Assembly: GCA_027080315.1 (NCBI GenBank)
Contig: JALWSI010000065.1
Span: forward strand, 1-7,610
Reading direction: 5' to 3'
DNA from: a bacterium
Lineage (GTDB): Bacteria; Thermosulfidibacterota; Thermosulfidibacteria; Thermosulfidibacterales; JALWSI01
DNA length: 7,610 nucleotides
Part shown: positions 6,142 to 7,610 of the stretch, one piece after another
Numbering within the stretch: position 1 is the first letter of the stretch
Layout of the letters: each line of letters starts with the position of its first letter
Notes under the pieces: generated by a model
The model's input: the letters and a program-made list of their open reading frames with translations, nothing else
The model's database searches: none
Told to the model about the DNA's origin: nothing
Position numbers and translations under genes: made by a program

Positions 6142-6327
6142 TCACCAACTCGCCTTTCTCACCCCAGGGATCTTCCCCTGAAGCGCCAAGGTTCTGAAAC
6201 AGATACGACACATATCAAAGCGCCTCAAGTAAGCCCGGGCCCTTCCACAAATGGGGCACCTGTTTCTTCGGCGAACCTTGAACTTAGGCTCCTTCTTCAT
6301 CTTCTCCATCTGGCCTTTCCTAGCCAT
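6142..6327 (-). CDS. rpsN: 30S ribosomal protein S14, zinc-binding short form (uS14, type Z)
   Basis: At 61 residues this is the short, zinc-containing S14, not the roughly 100-residue zinc-free form of enterics. S14 assembles late into the 30S head, near the A-site side. The ligands C24-x2-C27 and C40-x2-C43 are intact, in the pattern R-C-P-I-C-G-R and M-C-R-I-C-F-R, followed by the consensus end [11 protein letters not shown] (51-61). ATG at 6327-6325 overlaps the end of rplE by 8 nt. Its SD, AGGAGGG (6343-6337), is inside rplE codons. The TGA stop doubles as part of the rpsH SD (TGAGGTG). Confidence 0.98.
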   Translation of the reverse strand: MARKGQMEKMKKEPKFKVRRRNRCPICGRARAYLRRFDMCRICFRTLALQGKIPGVRKASW

Positions 6328-6883
6328 GGCTCTCTACCCTCCTCCGCCTGAAGGGCATCCCCATCTTCTCCAGCAGAACCTTTGCCTCCTCGTCGGTTTC
6401 AGCAGTGGTCACAATAGAGACGGAGAGACCCCTCACCTTCTCCACCTTGTCGTAGTCAATCTCGTGAAAGATGATCTGTTCTCTAAGCCCCAGGGTGTAG
6501 TTTCCCCTGCCGTCAAAGGAGTTGTCGTTCACCCCCTGAAAGTCTCTCACTCTGGGAAGAGCTATGCTGAAGAGTCTGTCTAAAAACTCGTACATCCGCT
6601 CTCCCCTGAGGGTCACTGCAACCCCAATGGGCATACCCTTTCTCACCTTGAACGAGGCTATTGAGCGTTTGGCCCTGCGTACGTAGGGACGCTGACCTGA
6701 AATAAGGGCCAGCTCCTCCATGGCGGTCTCAATCACCTTTGGGTTCTGCACCGCCTCACCAAGGCCTATGTTCAACACCACTTTGGTCACCTTTGGAACC
6801 TGCATGATGTTCTTGTAGTTAAAGGCCTTCATGAGCTCGGGCACAACCTCTTTCTGGTACTTCTCTCTAAGCCGTGATGCCAT
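6320..6883 (-). CDS. rplE: 50S ribosomal protein L5 (uL5)
   Basis: L5 binds 5S rRNA with L18 and L25-type partners, sits in the central protuberance and bridges to S13. Motifs are V-L-N-I-G-L-G-E-A (36-44), I-S-G-Q-R-P (61-66), [12 protein letters not shown] (93-104), N-S-F-D-G-R-G-N-Y (121-129) and [11 protein letters not shown] (132-142). The usual end, G-M-P-F-R-R (175-180), is followed by seven extra residues, R-R-V-E-S-H-G, read through the SD and start of rpsN. Length is therefore 187 instead of about 180. ATG at 6883-6881 has SD-like GAGGAG about 11 nt away. A second GAGG lies too close (2 nt). Confidence 0.98.
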   Translation of the reverse strand: MASRLREKYQKEVVPELMKAFNYKNIMQVPKVTKVVLNIGLGEAVQNPKVIETAMEELALISGQRPYVRRAKRSIASFKVRKGMPIGVAVTLRGERMYEFLDRLFSIALPRVRDFQGVNDNSFDGRGNYTLGLREQIIFHEIDYDKVEKVRGLSVSIVTTAETDEEAKVLLEKMGMPFRRRRVESHG

Positions 6884-6901
6884 AACCTCTTCTACTCCTC
6901 G

Positions 6902-7213
6902 TTACTCTATTATCTCGCCACAACGCTTGCAGAGGCGCTGTTTCTTGCCGTCTTCTAAAATTGAGAACCCCACCCTTGTGGGATCACCGCATTTGGGGCA
7001 CACCAGCATAACGTTAGAGATGTGGATAGGCGCCTCCTTCTCTACGATGCCTCCCTTGTGGGTCTGGGTGGGACGGCTATGCCTCTTCACCACGTTGACA
7101 TTCTCCACAAGAACCCGAGACTTTGCAGGAAAGACCTTTAAGACCTTACCCTTGCGGCCTTTGTCCTTACCTGCAATCACCACAACCGTATCATCTCTCT
7201 TTATCTTGGCCAT
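6902..7213 (-). CDS. rplX: 50S ribosomal protein L24 (uL24), with Cys4 C-terminal ribbon
   Basis: The 103-residue L24 is an assembly-initiator protein that binds the 5' end region of 23S rRNA and lies near the peptide exit tunnel. The N-terminal KOW motif is clear: [15 protein letters not shown] (10-24). N-V-V-K-R-H-x-R-P-T-Q (40-50) and [15 protein letters not shown] (54-68) are family consensus. The C-terminal part holds C72-x2-C75 and C95-x2-C98, a probable zinc ribbon found in many bacterial L24 proteins but lost in enterics. ATG at 7213-7211 has SD AGAGG about 8-9 nt upstream. The gap to rplN is 13 nt. Confidence 0.98.
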   Translation of the reverse strand: MAKIKRDDTVVVIAGKDKGRKGKVLKVFPAKSRVLVENVNVVKRHSRPTQTHKGGIVEKEAPIHISNVMLVCPKCGDPTRVGFSILEDGKKQRLCKRCGEIIE

Positions 7214-7226
7214 GGCATAAACCTCT

Positions 7227-7595
7227 TTACAGGACCTCAGGAGCCAGAGAGATTATTCGCATAAAGCCCTTTCTGCGAAGCTCTCTGGCAACGGGACCGA
7301 AGATTCTGGTGCCCAGAGGCTCTCCTGATGGCTTAACAAGCACAACAGAGTTGCGATCAAAACGGATGTAGCTGCCGTCCTGCCTTCTCGCCTCCTTGGC
7401 GGTTCTCACCACCACAGCCCTGTGCACCTCTCCTTTCTTAACGGTGCCATCGGGCAAAGCCTCTTTCACTGCCACAACTACCATGTCTCCCAACCGGGCA
7501 TACCTCTGGGAGCTACCTCCCAGCACCCTGATACAGAGAGCCTTTTTGGCACCTGTGTTATCTGCCACCTCAACCATTGTTTGGGGTTGTATCAT
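7227..7595 (-). CDS. rplN: 50S ribosomal protein L14 (uL14)
   Basis: The 122-residue protein has exact family length. L14 is a beta-barrel 23S rRNA-binding protein at the subunit interface, forms bridges to the 30S subunit and is the docking site of the silencing factor RsfS. Motifs are [16 protein letters not shown] (1-16), R-V-L-G-G-S (23-28), [11 protein letters not shown] (36-46), R-F-D-R-N-S-V-V-L (78-86) and [13 protein letters not shown] (95-107). ATG at 7595-7593 has the SD AGGAGA at the window edge. It is the 5'-most gene in view; rpsQ (S17) would be expected just beyond. Confidence 0.99.
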   Translation of the reverse strand: MIQPQTMVEVADNTGAKKALCIRVLGGSSQRYARLGDMVVVAVKEALPDGTVKKGEVHRAVVVRTAKEARRQDGSYIRFDRNSVVLVKPSGEPLGTRIFGPVARELRRKGFMRIISLAPEVL

Positions 7596-7610
7596 CGCCA
7601 GGTATCTCCT

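Noticed and set aside
6884-6901. An S8 autoregulatory binding site at the rplX-rplE junction, as known in E. coli
   Set aside because: The 18-nt gap holds little besides SD-like GAGGAG/GAGG, and I could not recognise a helix-21-like mimic. Absence by eye does not exclude one; a covariance-model search would be needed.
1-7610. Mobile elements, CRISPR arrays, tRNA or rRNA genes, riboswitches, promoters
   Set aside because: Coding sequence fills nearly all of the window with gaps of 46 nt or less. No insertion, repeat array, tRNA-like fold or -35/-10 pair with plausible context was found.

Overview
The window is one unbroken stretch of a bacterial spc-type ribosomal protein operon running into the start of the alpha-type operon. 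Every gene lies on the minus strand, so transcription runs from high to low coordinates. In transcript order it reads: rplN (L14), rplX (L24), rplE (L5), rpsN (S14, zinc type), rpsH (S8), rplF (L6), rplR (L18), rpsE (S5), rpmD (L30), rplO (L15), secY, adk, map, infA, rpmJ (L36), rpsM (S13), and the first 18 codons of rpsK (S11), cut by the window edge. rpmJ is only 37 codons but is complete and unambiguous.

Packing is extremely tight. Gene junctions range from an 8-nt overlap (rplE/rpsN) to a 46-nt gap (rpsM/rpsK). Nothing longer than 46 nt lacks a gene, and there is no room for independent promoters or convincing rho-independent terminators. Most genes have a Shine-Dalgarno (SD) sequence close to AGGAGG, often lying inside the end of the preceding gene, so the segment looks like one translationally coupled polycistron. 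Three starts are not ATG: rpsM (TTG), map (TTG) and rpsE (GTG).

The products form a coherent growth module. There are ribosomal proteins of both subunits and initiation factor IF-1. SecY is the membrane channel that exports new proteins, MetAP trims the initiator methionine, and adenylate kinase balances adenine nucleotides. Four proteins (S14, L24, L36, Adk) carry intact zinc-ribbon ligands.

The secY-adk-map-infA-rpmJ-rpsM-rpsK order, the short zinc-type S14 and the Cys4 L24 and Adk fit many non-gammaproteobacterial lineages, for example Firmicutes, Thermodesulfobacteriota (the former deltaproteobacteria) or Aquificota. Base composition is judged by eye to be near 50 % GC, with frequent AGG/AGA arginine codons. 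I cannot fix the phylum from sequence alone.

No novel system is visible; this is core housekeeping DNA. The points most worth a second look are small: a perfect 15-bp in-frame tandem repeat in a secY membrane segment, an L5 C-terminal tail encoded by the SD and start region of rpsN, strong-SD/TTG initiation of rpsM, a map TTG start abutting the adk stop codon, and a potential hairpin over the rplF stop codon.
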